The notes under the pieces are model-generated. The model worked only from the letters and a program-made list of their open reading frames with translations. It had not been told where the DNA came from and did no database searches. This document shows positions 1 to 8,236 of a stretch of DNA of 64,000 nt, in pieces. The stretch comes from Gluconacetobacter asukensis. Lineage in GTDB: Bacteria; Pseudomonadota; Alphaproteobacteria; Acetobacterales; Acetobacteraceae. The position numbers and the translations under genes are program-made. Every line of letters starts with the position of its first letter. Position 1 is the first letter of the stretch. The stretch spans positions 248,001-312,000 of the forward strand of contig NZ_JABEQE010000002.1 of the NCBI RefSeq assembly GCF_014174375.1, read 5' to 3'.

Positions 1-1032
1 TACGCCCTCCGACGCCGTCAGGGTCAGGCGCGGGAAGAAGGCCGCCCGCGCCGCGCCGATATCGTCGTTGGCCGACAGCAGCGAGAATTCGGCGGACTGA
101 ATGTCCGGCCGCCGGTCCAGCAGGTCCGACGGCAGTCCGGCCGGCAGGTCGGCCAGGACCGTCTGCTTCCCGAACGGCGCGGGGGCCGGCAGGTTGGCAG
201 GCAGCGGGGCCCCCACCAACAGCGCCAGCTGGTTTTCGTCCTGCGCCACCTGGCGCTGGTACTGGGCATGGTTGGCCGCCGCCTGCTCCACCTGGGTCTC
301 GACCTGACGCAGGGTGAGCTGGTTGGCCTCACCGTGATCGAAGCCGGCCTGGGTCAGGCGCAGCGTCTCCTTCTGCGACGCCAGCGTCTGGTCGGTCACC
401 TTCAGCTGCTCGGTATCGGCCAGCCACGCCACATAGGTGGTCGCCACCTGCGAGATAACGCTGATCAGCAGGCTGCGCTCGCTGGCGGCCTGGCTGAGAA
501 CCTGGTCCGCCGCCTCGCGCGACAGGCTGCGAATGCGGCCGAACAGGTCGATCTCATAGGACGAGAAGCCGATACCCGCCTGGTAGAATTTGAAGACGTG
601 GCCGTCGGCATAAGGCTGGCCGCTTTTACCCTCCTGCAGGCCCGGCGCGAAGCTGAGACCCGCATTGCCCGAAGGCGCCTGGTAGACCCCCTGCCCGGTC
701 GATCCGATCTGCGGAAAGAGCGAGGCATGCTGCACCCGGTACTGGCCCTGCGCCTGCACCACGGCATAGGCCGCCGAACGCAGATCGCGATTGTCCCGCA
801 CGGCGAGCGCGATCAACGCCTGCAGCCGTTGGTCGACGAAGAATTCGCGCCAGCCCAGGTCCGAAGCCGCCGTGCCGATCTGCCCGGGAGCGCCGGCATG
901 ATAGGCCGGCCCCTGCGGCCAGGTCGACGCGACCGGCAAGGCCGGCCGCTTGTAGTCGGGAATCATGGTGCATCCCGACAGCGCCGCCAGGACCATCAGC
1001 CCGGCGCGGCGCGGAGAAAGAAACCCGTTCAT
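1..1032 (-). CDS. RND efflux outer-membrane lipoprotein (NodT/OprM type), partial
   Basis: This is the outer-membrane channel of a tripartite RND efflux system. The frame opens at the ATG at 1032 and stays open to the window edge, so the C-terminus is missing and about 344 residues are visible. The N-terminus is a lipoprotein signal with a lipobox (ALSGC, Cys21), followed by a typical outer-membrane-factor start (MIPDYKRP near residue 23) and long helical stretches with the family's alternating Ala/Gln composition. The pump gene ends only 4 bp upstream, so the order is adaptor, pump, channel in one operon. Family assignment is firm; the substrate cannot be read from sequence. Confidence 0.9.
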   Translation of the reverse strand, partial: MNGFLSPRRAGLMVLAALSGCTMIPDYKRPALPVASTWPQGPAYHAGAPGQIGTAASDLGWREFFVDQRLQALIALAVRDNRDLRSAAYAVVQAQGQYRVQHASLFPQIGSTGQGVYQAPSGNAGLSFAPGLQEGKSGQPYADGHVFKFYQAGIGFSSYEIDLFGRIRSLSREAADQVLSQAASERSLLISVISQVATTYVAWLADTEQLKVTDQTLASQKETLRLTQAGFDHGEANQLTLRQVETQVEQAAANHAQYQRQVAQDENQLALLVGAPLPANLPAPAPFGKQTVLADLPAGLPSDLLDRRPDIQSAEFSLLSANDDIGAARAAFFPRLTLTASEGV

Positions 1033-1036
1033 GAAC

Positions 1037-4000
1037 TCAGCTCTCCTGACCGGACGGCCCGGCGGGACGGGATAGATCGGCATGCGGGTCCACGCGGTCC
1101 TTCACCCGGCGAACCCGGAACAGCCGCAGCACCAGCACGAAGAACAGCGGCACGAAATAGATGGCCAGCAGGGTAGCCGACAGCATGCCGCCCACCACGG
1201 CGGTGCCGATCGCCACCCGCGCACCCGACCCGGCGCCGGTCGCGATCGCCAGCGGAAACACGCCGCAGACGAAGGCGATCGACGTCATCAGGATCGGCCG
1301 CAGGCGCTCACGTCCCGCCTTGACCACCGAGTCCAGCAGGCTGTCGCCGGATTCGAAGAAGGCCTTGGCGAATTCCACGATCAGGATCGCGTTCTTCACC
1401 GCCAGCCCCACCGTGGTCAGCAGCCCCACCTGGAAATAGACGTCGTTGGCCAGGCCCCGCCACAGCGTGGCGGTCAGCGCCCCCAGCACGCCCAGCGGAA
1501 TGACCAGCATCACCGCGAAGGGCACCGCCCAGCTTTCATACAGCGCGGCCAGACAGAGCAGGATCACCGTCCCGGCCAGCGCGTAGAGCGGGCCGGTCGA
1601 GCCGCCGGATGCCATCTGTTCGAACGACAGACCCGTCCATTCATAGCCGATTCCGGGCGGCAGCTTGGCCAGCGCCTCCTGGATCGCCACCATCGCGGTG
1701 CCGGTGCTGTAGCCCGCCGAAGGCTGGCCCAGGATTTCGTAGGCGTTCAGCCCGTTATAATCCTCGACCTTCTGCGGCCCCACGACCCAGTGGCCCGAAG
1801 CGATCGCATTGAAGGGCACCAGCCCGTTGCCCACGTTGCGCAGGTACCATTTGTTCAGGTCCTGCGGCAGCATGCGCGCGTCCGGCTCGCCCTGGATATA
1901 GACCTGCTTCACACGGTCATCGCGCATGAACTGGTTGACGTAGATCGAGCCCAGCGCGCCCTCGACCATCGTGTTGATCTCGGCATTCGTAACACCCAGC
2001 GCATTCGCCTTCTCGCGATCGATGTCGAGCTTGTATTGCGGCGCATCCTCCAGGCCGTTGGGGCGGACCGCCAGCAGGCGCGGGTCCTTCGCCGCCGCCA
2101 TCAGGATCTGGTTGCGCGCGGCCAGCAGCTTCTCATGCCCCACATGGCCGCGATCCTCCAGTTCCAGGTCGAAACCGGTCGCGTTGCCCAGTTCCAGCAC
2201 CGCGGGCGGGTTGATGGCGAAGATCTGGGCCTCGGGATCACCCCAGAAATGCATCATCACCCGCATCGCGATCGCGGCGGACGAGCGCGCGGCGCCGGGG
2301 CGCAGATCCCAATCCTTCAGCCGGATGAAGAAAGCACCGGCATTCTGGCCCTGCCCCGCGAAGTTGAACCCGTTCATCGCGAAGACCGACACCACATTGT
2401 CGCTTTCGCTCTTCAGGATGTAGTCCGTGACCTTGTGGTTGACGGCAGCCGTCTGCTCCTTGGTCGCGCCCGGCGGCAACGTCACCTGGCCGAAGATCAG
2501 CCCCTGGTCCTCGTCCGGCAGGAAGCCCTGGGGCAGACGGGCGAACAGGAACACCACCAGCCCGGTCAGCAGCACATACAGCACCAGCGACACCGCGCTG
2601 CGCCCCAGCATCCAGCGCACGCCGGACTGATAGCCGGTGTTGATGCGGGCGAAGGTGCGATTGAACCAGCCCGCCGGGCCGCGCGTCTTCTCATGCGTGC
2701 CGGGCTTGAGCATCGTGGCGCACAGGGCCGGCGTCATGATCATCGCCACCAGCACCGACAGCCACATCGCCGCGACGATGGTGATCGAGAACTGGCGATA
2801 GATCACACCGGTCGAACCGCCAAAGGCCGCCATCGGCAGGAACACGGCCGTCAGCACCAGCACGATGCCCACCAGCGCGCCCGAGATCTCGTCCATCGAG
2901 ACGCGCGCCGCCTCCCTGGGCGAGAGCTTCTTCTCCGCCATCACGCGCTCGACATTCTCGACCACCACAATGGCGTCATCGACCAGCAGGCCCACCGCCA
3001 GCACCATGGCCAGCATGGTCAGCGTGTTGATCGAGAACCCCAGCGCCCCGAGGATGCCGAACGTGCCCAGCAGCACCACCGGCACGGCGATGGTCGGGAT
3101 CAGGGTCGCGCGGAAATTCTGCAGGAAGATCAGCATCACCACAAAGACCAGCGCGATCGCTTCCGCCAGGGTGATGACGACTTCCTTGATCGACAGGACG
3201 ATGAAGGGCTCGGTATCCAGCGGATAGACGACCTTCAGCCCCGGCGGGAAGAATTTCTCGAGCTGCGCCATTTCGGCGCGGACCGCGCTTTCGGTCGTCA
3301 GCTGGTTCGCGCCCGGGGCCAGCTTCAGCGCCATGCCGACGGTCGGCTTGTTGTTGTAGAACGAACTGATATTGTAGGTCTGCGGTCCCAGCTCGACCCG
3401 TGCGACATCGCGGATGCGCACCTGCGAGCCGCCCTGGGCCACGCGCAGCAGGATGTTGCCGAATTCCTCGGGCGAGGTCAGGCGGGTCGGGCCGATGATG
3501 GTGGCATCCATCCGCGCGCCCGGGCTGGCCGGCAGGCCGCCGATCTCACCCGACGAGATCTGGATGTTCTGCTCCTGCAGCGCCGTCTGCACGTCGCTGA
3601 TCGTCAACCCGTATTTGAACAGCTTGCCCGGGTCCATCCAGATGCGCATGGCATATTCGGAGCCGAACAGCGTGTGGTCGCCCACCCCCGAAACGCGGCT
3701 GATCGGGTCGGACACGTTCGACGCCACATAATCGGCGATATCGAAGCCCGACATGCTGCCGTCGGTGGAGATGAAGGCCAGCACCAGCATGAAGTTCCTG
3801 ACCGCCTTGGTAACGGTCAGGCCCTGGGCCGTGACTTCGGTGGGCAGGCGCGGCTGGGCAAGCTGCAGCTTGTTCTGCACCTGGACCTGCGCGATGTCGG
3901 GATTGGTCCCCTGCTCGAACGTCAGGTCGATTTCCATCTGTCCGCTGGCGTAGGACTGCGCCGAGACATATTCCAGATGGTCCAGCCCGTACATCTGCTG

Positions 4001-4198
4001 CAGGATCGGCCGCACCACGGTGTTGTTCACCGTCTCGGCCGAAGCGCCGGGATAGGTCACGCTGATCGCGATCTGCGGCGGCGCGATGGAAGGATACTGG
4101 GCGATCGGCAGGCGGAAGACCGAGACCGCCCCCACCAGCATGATCACCAGCCCGATGACCCATGCGAAGATGGGCCGGTCAATGAAGAAGCGCGACAT
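1037..4198 (-). CDS. RND multidrug efflux pump, inner-membrane permease (HAE1/AcrB type)
   Basis: A proton-driven inner-membrane transporter that expels hydrophobic compounds from periplasm or membrane through the adaptor and outer-membrane channel encoded beside it. Its 1053 residues match the family's usual 1030-1050. It begins with the hallmark MSRFFIDRPIFAWV, and TM4 carries the paired acidic residues of the proton relay (GLLVDDAIVVVENVER, near residue 400). Two large periplasmic loops follow TM1 and TM7, as in AcrB. The adaptor gene lies 6 bp upstream. A divergent TetR-type gene probably represses the operon. Drug specificity is unknown. Confidence 0.96.
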   Translation of the reverse strand: MSRFFIDRPIFAWVIGLVIMLVGAVSVFRLPIAQYPSIAPPQIAISVTYPGASAETVNNTVVRPILQQMYGLDHLEYVSAQSYASGQMEIDLTFEQGTNPDIAQVQVQNKLQLAQPRLPTEVTAQGLTVTKAVRNFMLVLAFISTDGSMSGFDIADYVASNVSDPISRVSGVGDHTLFGSEYAMRIWMDPGKLFKYGLTISDVQTALQEQNIQISSGEIGGLPASPGARMDATIIGPTRLTSPEEFGNILLRVAQGGSQVRIRDVARVELGPQTYNISSFYNNKPTVGMALKLAPGANQLTTESAVRAEMAQLEKFFPPGLKVVYPLDTEPFIVLSIKEVVITLAEAIALVFVVMLIFLQNFRATLIPTIAVPVVLLGTFGILGALGFSINTLTMLAMVLAVGLLVDDAIVVVENVERVMAEKKLSPREAARVSMDEISGALVGIVLVLTAVFLPMAAFGGSTGVIYRQFSITIVAAMWLSVLVAMIMTPALCATMLKPGTHEKTRGPAGWFNRTFARINTGYQSGVRWMLGRSAVSLVLYVLLTGLVVFLFARLPQGFLPDEDQGLIFGQVTLPPGATKEQTAAVNHKVTDYILKSESDNVVSVFAMNGFNFAGQGQNAGAFFIRLKDWDLRPGAARSSAAIAMRVMMHFWGDPEAQIFAINPPAVLELGNATGFDLELEDRGHVGHEKLLAARNQILMAAAKDPRLLAVRPNGLEDAPQYKLDIDREKANALGVTNAEINTMVEGALGSIYVNQFMRDDRVKQVYIQGEPDARMLPQDLNKWYLRNVGNGLVPFNAIASGHWVVGPQKVEDYNGLNAYEILGQPSAGYSTGTAMVAIQEALAKLPPGIGYEWTGLSFEQMASGGSTGPLYALAGTVILLCLAALYESWAVPFAVMLVIPLGVLGALTATLWRGLANDVYFQVGLLTTVGLAVKNAILIVEFAKAFFESGDSLLDSVVKAGRERLRPILMTSIAFVCGVFPLAIATGAGSGARVAIGTAVVGGMLSATLLAIYFVPLFFVLVLRLFRVRRVKDRVDPHADLSRPAGPSGQES

Positions 4199-4204
4199 GG
4201 GTTC

Positions 4205-5368
4205 TTATCCCGCCTTGCCCTGCGGGGCGGGCTGGGCAGCCGCCTCGGTGGGGGAGACGGTGTCTCCGGGGTGGATCTTCTGCAGGCCGCTGACCACGAC
4301 CCGCTCGCCCGGCTTCAGCCCGGCGGTGACGATCCAGTCGCTTCCCGCCGCCGGCCCGGTCGTGATGCCGCGAATGGAGACCTTGTTGTCCGCGCTCACG
4401 ACCATGACCGTGGGGTCGCCGTGCGAATTGCGGGTGACCGCATCCTGCGGCACGCGCAGCGCCGTGGGGTCGACACCTTCTTCCAGCCGTGCATGCACAT
4501 ACATGCCGGGCAGCAGCATGTGCGCCGCATTCGGCATCACCGCACGGACCACCACGGTCGCCGTCGTCTCGTCCACGTTCACTTCCGAGAATTCCAGCCG
4601 GCCCGGCTGCTCGTAGGTGCTGCCATCCTCCAGCGTCAGGGTAACAGTGGCGGCGTCCTGCCCCGCGCGCTGCAGCCGCCCCTGCTCCAGCTCACGCCGC
4701 AGTTCCAGCAGCCTTGTCGCCGGCAAATTCACATCCACATAGATCGGGTCCAGCCGGGTGACGATCGACAGGTTGCTGCTCTGCCCAACCGTGGCCAGCG
4801 CGCCGACCGTCATCAGCGACCGGCCGATCCGGCCGGAAATCGGCGCCAGCACGCGGGTATAGTTCAGGTTGACCGTCGCACTTTCCACATTCGCACGGGC
4901 CTGGGCGATGTCGGCATCGGCCTCGCGCGCCGCCGCCAGGGCATCGTCATAATCCTGCCGGCTGACGGCATGGGCACGCACCAGCGGGCCGTACCGGTCC
5001 AGCTTCGCCTGGGCGGTCACCTTTGCCGCCTGCGCGTGCAGAAGCTGCGCCTTGGCCGCGTCATAGGTCGCCTGATAGGCCGACGGGTCGATCTGGTAGA
5101 GCTGCTGGCCCGCCGTGACGTCGGTGCCTTCGACGAACAGGCGCTTCTGGATCACCCCGTTCACCTGCGGACGGACCTGGGCGATCTCGATCGCCTCGGT
5201 CCGGCCCGGCAGGTCGGTGGTGACGCTGAACGGCGCCGCGCGCAGGGTCAGGACACCGACCTGCTGCGGGGGGGGGGCGGGGGGCGCTGCCTGGCGCTTG
5301 CATCCGGCCAGCGCCAGAGACGCACAGGCGGCAAGAAGGACGGCGCGATGGGGACGGGGGTACGTCAT
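4205..5368 (-). CDS. RND efflux periplasmic adaptor lipoprotein (membrane fusion protein)
   Basis: The periplasmic adaptor that couples the RND pump to the outer-membrane channel. I start it at the ATG at 5368, which gives a clean lipoprotein signal ending in the lipobox LAGC; the frame also runs open to 5470, but that extension has no export signal. The order is lipobox, Pro/Ala-rich linker, barrel-sandwich halves (VRPQVNGVIQKRLFVEGTDV and APISGRIGRS), alpha-hairpin, beta-barrel, membrane-proximal domain. It is 387 residues, typical for AcrA/MexA. The linker is encoded by a run of ten identical bases (5268-5277 on the + strand), a possible slippage site just after the signal peptide. Confidence 0.94.
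   Translation of the reverse strand: MTYPRPHRAVLLAACASLALAGCKRQAAPPAPPPQQVGVLTLRAAPFSVTTDLPGRTEAIEIAQVRPQVNGVIQKRLFVEGTDVTAGQQLYQIDPSAYQATYDAAKAQLLHAQAAKVTAQAKLDRYGPLVRAHAVSRQDYDDALAAAREADADIAQARANVESATVNLNYTRVLAPISGRIGRSLMTVGALATVGQSSNLSIVTRLDPIYVDVNLPATRLLELRRELEQGRLQRAGQDAATVTLTLEDGSTYEQPGRLEFSEVNVDETTATVVVRAVMPNAAHMLLPGMYVHARLEEGVDPTALRVPQDAVTRNSHGDPTVMVVSADNKVSIRGITTGPAAGSDWIVTAGLKPGERVVVSGLQKIHPGDTVSPTEAAAQPAPQGKAG
5268..5277 (-). repeat. Ten-base homopolymer inside the efflux adaptor gene
   Basis: Ten G on the + strand (C on the coding strand) are followed by one C and six more G. They encode the Pro-rich linker right after the lipobox of the adaptor. Homopolymers this long inside coding sequence can slip; one base gained or lost would frameshift the protein directly after its signal peptide. 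Confidence 0.8.
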
Positions 5369-5472
5369 TGCGTGATTGAGCCCTGCGGAAACATAGGTCG
5401 CCGGCCCTGGCCGGGAAGCGGGAACGCAACGCCTGCGGCCTCGCGAAACCGTCCCATGCAGTACCGGCATAT

Positions 5473-5513
5473 GGAAACCGAGTGGTTTTCTTGATCGGAA
5501 ACTATTTCGTTTC
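5473..5513. promoter_or_regulatory. Two inverted repeats between efflux operon and TetR gene (candidate operators)
   Basis: Repeat one: GGAAACC (5473-5479) facing GGTTTTC (5484-5490), arms matching 6 of 7. Repeat two: GAAAC (5498-5502) facing GTTTC (5509-5513), a perfect 5-bp arm. Their centres are 24 bp apart and share the GGAAAC half-site. They lie between the divergent starts of the adaptor gene (5368) and the regulator (5575), where a TetR-family dimer normally binds. Operator function is inferred. Confidence 0.55.
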
Positions 5514-5574
5514 TAAACTCCGGTCAATGCTCGCCCAGCCAGGGGCCCCCTCGAGACACGAAGGAATTGCCGGA

Positions 5575-6288
5575 ATGCCCGTTACCGGGGCGACGACATC
5601 GGATCTTGTGCTTCCCCGCCCCCGCGAGCCCGAGGAATTGTGCCCGGAGAAGCGATGCGCGGGCCGCCCCCCCGTGCTGGAAGGTGGCGAACGGCGGGAA
5701 CTGATCCTGAACGCGGCCTGCCAGGTTCTGGACAATCACGGCTATCATAACGCGTCGATGGACAAGCTGGCCCAGTTGTCGGGCATGTCCAAGAAGACGA
5801 TCTACCAGATGTTTGCGTCCAAGGAGGACCTGTTCCGCACCCTGATCAGCGAGCGGCTGTTCGACATCAAGTATCTGGCGGTCCATTGCCCGGCCGGCAT
5901 CACGCCCGAGGCCGAGCTGGTCCATATCCTGATGGCGATCGCGATGCGGGTGCTGGCGCCCGAGCGGATGTGCCTGGTCCGCGCCATCGTCGGCGAGATC
6001 CGGGATTCCGCCGAGATCCGCCGCATCATGCAGAGCATCGAGCTGTGCGGAAACTGCAACCAGATCGAGAAGTGGCTGGAGCGGCAGCAGCAGGCCGGAA
6101 CCTGGCCCATCGACGATGTCGAGGATCTGGGAATCGGCCTGTTCAACATGACGGTGGGCAAGCTGATCCTCGGGGAACTGTTCCATTCCCGCGACCTGGT
6201 GACCCCGGACGAGATCGAGGCCAATATCCGCCGCTGGGTCCGCATCTTCCTGACCGGCCTGAAGGCCATCGAACCGGCCCATCCCTGA
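5575..6288 (+). CDS. TetR/AcrR-family transcriptional regulator
   Basis: Probable repressor of the adjacent RND operon. The ATG at 5575 is chosen because AAGGAA lies 8 bases upstream; the frame also extends back to 5482 without support. It is 237 residues. The N-terminal helix-turn-helix occupies roughly residues 40-90 and contains the family pattern ILNAACQVLDNHGY...MDKLAQLSGMSKKTIYQMFASKEDLF. The C-terminal half is the variable helical ligand-binding domain. The divergent arrangement and the inverted repeats at 5473-5513 fit negative autoregulation with control of the pump. The inducer is unknown. Confidence 0.92.
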   Translation: MPVTGATTSDLVLPRPREPEELCPEKRCAGRPPVLEGGERRELILNAACQVLDNHGYHNASMDKLAQLSGMSKKTIYQMFASKEDLFRTLISERLFDIKYLAVHCPAGITPEAELVHILMAIAMRVLAPERMCLVRAIVGEIRDSAEIRRIMQSIELCGNCNQIEKWLERQQQAGTWPIDDVEDLGIGLFNMTVGKLILGELFHSRDLVTPDEIEANIRRWVRIFLTGLKAIEPAHP

Positions 6289-6406
6289 CCGCCGCCTTTC
6301 CGCCACCATCTTCGGCCATGGTCAGGTGCCTGCAACGGGCCACCGTCCGCGCGGCACATGCATGATCGGGCTTTCGCGCGGCAGGAAAGAGGCTATCATC
6401 CGGACA

Positions 6407-7948
6407 ATGATCCCAGGACCCTCAGGCAGGGCCGCGCGCGGCACCGGCGGCGCGGCCGGACGCGCAGCCGGGCCGGGCAAGGACGCGGCCCCCGTGAGGC
6501 CCTGCCGTCCCGCCCGTTTCTGCTCCGGCGACATCATGCGCCATGTGGTGGTCATGGCCGGCACCGGGGCAATCGGGCTGATGGCCGTGTTCGCCGTCGA
6601 CCTGCTGAACCTGTTCTATATTTCACGGCTGAACGATCCGGCACTCACGGCCGCTATCGGCTTTACCGGCGCGGTCGGCTATGTCCAGATCGCGGTCTCG
6701 ATCGGCATGTCGATCGGGCTGGGCGCGGTTACGGCCCGCCAGATCGGCGCCGGCCGGCATGACCGGGCGCGGCGCATCGCCTCATCCTTCCTGCTGGTCA
6801 TGACGATCGTCATGGTCGCCCTGGGGCTGGCAACGGCCCTCTTCTCAACGCCGATCCTGCATCTGTTCGGCGCGACGGGGCAGGTAGCGGAACAGGCCGG
6901 CCAGTATATCCGCATCGTCTCGCCCGCCTTGTGGCTTGTCGCAGCAGGCATGGGCTGCTCCAGCCTGCTGCGCGCGGTCGGCGACGCCAAACAATCGATG
7001 AACGTCACTTTGATCGGCGCGCTGGCCTCGGCCATGCTCGACCCGCTGCTGATCTTCTGGCTGCATCTGGGGCTGGAAGGGGCCGCCATCAGCACCATCC
7101 TGTCCCGGGGGCTGGTCGCCGTTCTGGGCTATCTGGCAGTGCGGCAGCACGACCTGCTGACCATGCCGTCCACGCGCTATGTCCTGCACGACGCCAGACT
7201 GGTCGGCGGCGTGGCGATGCCGGCGATCCTGACCAATCTGGCCACCCCGATCGGCGGCCTGTTCGTCACCCACGCAATGGCCAAGTTTGGCCTGGCGGCC
7301 GTGGCCGGGCAGGCGACGATCGACCGGATCGTGCCCGTCGCTTTCGCCTTCGTCTTCGCGCTGACGGGCTCGGTGGGGCCGATCATGTCGCAGAACCAGG
7401 GCGCGGGCCATCTGGACCGGGTACGCCAGACGCTGGTGGCCGCTCTGAAACTGGTGGCGATCTGCGTCGCCCTGACCTGGGCGATTCTCCTGCCGGCGCA
7501 AAATCTCGTGGTCCAGGTCTTCGCCGCGCAGGGCGCCACGGCAGACCTGATCCGCCTGTTCTGCACCTGGACCGTCGGCGGCTATCTGTTCATCGGCATG
7601 CTGTTCGTCGCCAACACGGCGTTCAACAATCTGGGCTTCCCGCTCTATTCGACCCTGTTCAACTGGGGGCGGGCAACGCTGGGCACCATTCCGTTCGTCT
7701 GGATCGGCATGCGCTTCGGCCCCTGCGGGGTGCAGGTGGGGCAGGTGCTGGGCAGCGTCGTCTTCGGCGCCTGGGCCGTGCTGACGGCCTTCTCGGTCGT
7801 ACGCAACCTCAAGCCCGGACGGGTGGCGCCCGGCCTGGCCGCCGAACTGCCGGGACGGACCGCCAAGAGCGCAATGGCCGAACTGAACGAACTGGACGAG
7901 GAAGAACAGATCGCCGACGACATGGCCGACCAGTCGGCACGAGCATGA
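6407..7948 (+). CDS. MATE family efflux transporter
   Basis: An inner-membrane multidrug/toxin extrusion transporter driven by H+ or Na+. The hydrophobic core begins at GDIMRHVVVMAGTGAIGLMAVF and holds twelve predicted membrane segments in two similar halves. Starting at the ATG at 6407 gives 513 residues, longer than the usual 440-470 because of an Ala/Gly/Arg-rich N-terminus and an acidic C-terminal tail (ELNELDEEEQIADD). GTG at 6326 and ATG at 6362 are other possible starts; none has a good ribosome-binding site. A small gene follows 42 bp downstream. Confidence 0.88.
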   Translation: MIPGPSGRAARGTGGAAGRAAGPGKDAAPVRPCRPARFCSGDIMRHVVVMAGTGAIGLMAVFAVDLLNLFYISRLNDPALTAAIGFTGAVGYVQIAVSIGMSIGLGAVTARQIGAGRHDRARRIASSFLLVMTIVMVALGLATALFSTPILHLFGATGQVAEQAGQYIRIVSPALWLVAAGMGCSSLLRAVGDAKQSMNVTLIGALASAMLDPLLIFWLHLGLEGAAISTILSRGLVAVLGYLAVRQHDLLTMPSTRYVLHDARLVGGVAMPAILTNLATPIGGLFVTHAMAKFGLAAVAGQATIDRIVPVAFAFVFALTGSVGPIMSQNQGAGHLDRVRQTLVAALKLVAICVALTWAILLPAQNLVVQVFAAQGATADLIRLFCTWTVGGYLFIGMLFVANTAFNNLGFPLYSTLFNWGRATLGTIPFVWIGMRFGPCGVQVGQVLGSVVFGAWAVLTAFSVVRNLKPGRVAPGLAAELPGRTAKSAMAELNELDEEEQIADDMADQSARA

Positions 7949-7990
7949 CCCTTCGCACCGGCGAAGGGACAGAGGGAAAGGACCGAAGCG

Positions 7991-8194
7991 ATGTCCAGAC
8001 TGACCGAGGAAGAACGGAACGCCCTGCCGGACGAGGCCTTCGCCCTGCCCGGACGGCGCTACCCGATCCATGACGCGGCCCATGCGCGCGACGCGCTGAC
8101 CCGGGCGAGCGCCATGCTCCACGAAGGCCATCTGAGCCAGACCGAGTACGAGACGGTCGTGCGCCGGGCGCGCGCGGTACTGGGCGAAGACTGA
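7991..8194 (+). CDS. Small conserved protein of unknown function (67 aa)
   Basis: Sixty-seven residues with a good ribosome-binding site (AAGGA, 8 bases before the ATG). The middle contains RRYPIHDAAHARDALTRASAM, a pattern I recall from small proteins of unknown function and some phage structural-region proteins, usually written as YPIHD.AHARNALAR. No membrane segment or signal is visible, and function cannot be assigned. It probably shares a transcript with the MATE gene upstream. The chemoreceptor gene converges from the other side, 42 bp away. Confidence 0.7.
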   Translation: MSRLTEEERNALPDEAFALPGRRYPIHDAAHARDALTRASAMLHEGHLSQTEYETVVRRARAVLGED

Positions 8195-8236
8195 AGGCGC
8201 CGGCCGGGATCGGCGCCCCGGCCCACTCGCCGGTTT

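Noticed and set aside
1082-5494. A 1470-codon frame on the + strand across the RND pump and adaptor genes
   Set aside because: It is antisense to two unmistakable families, and its translation is His/Gln/Arg-rich with no domain, the usual shadow of a high-GC gene in this frame relation.
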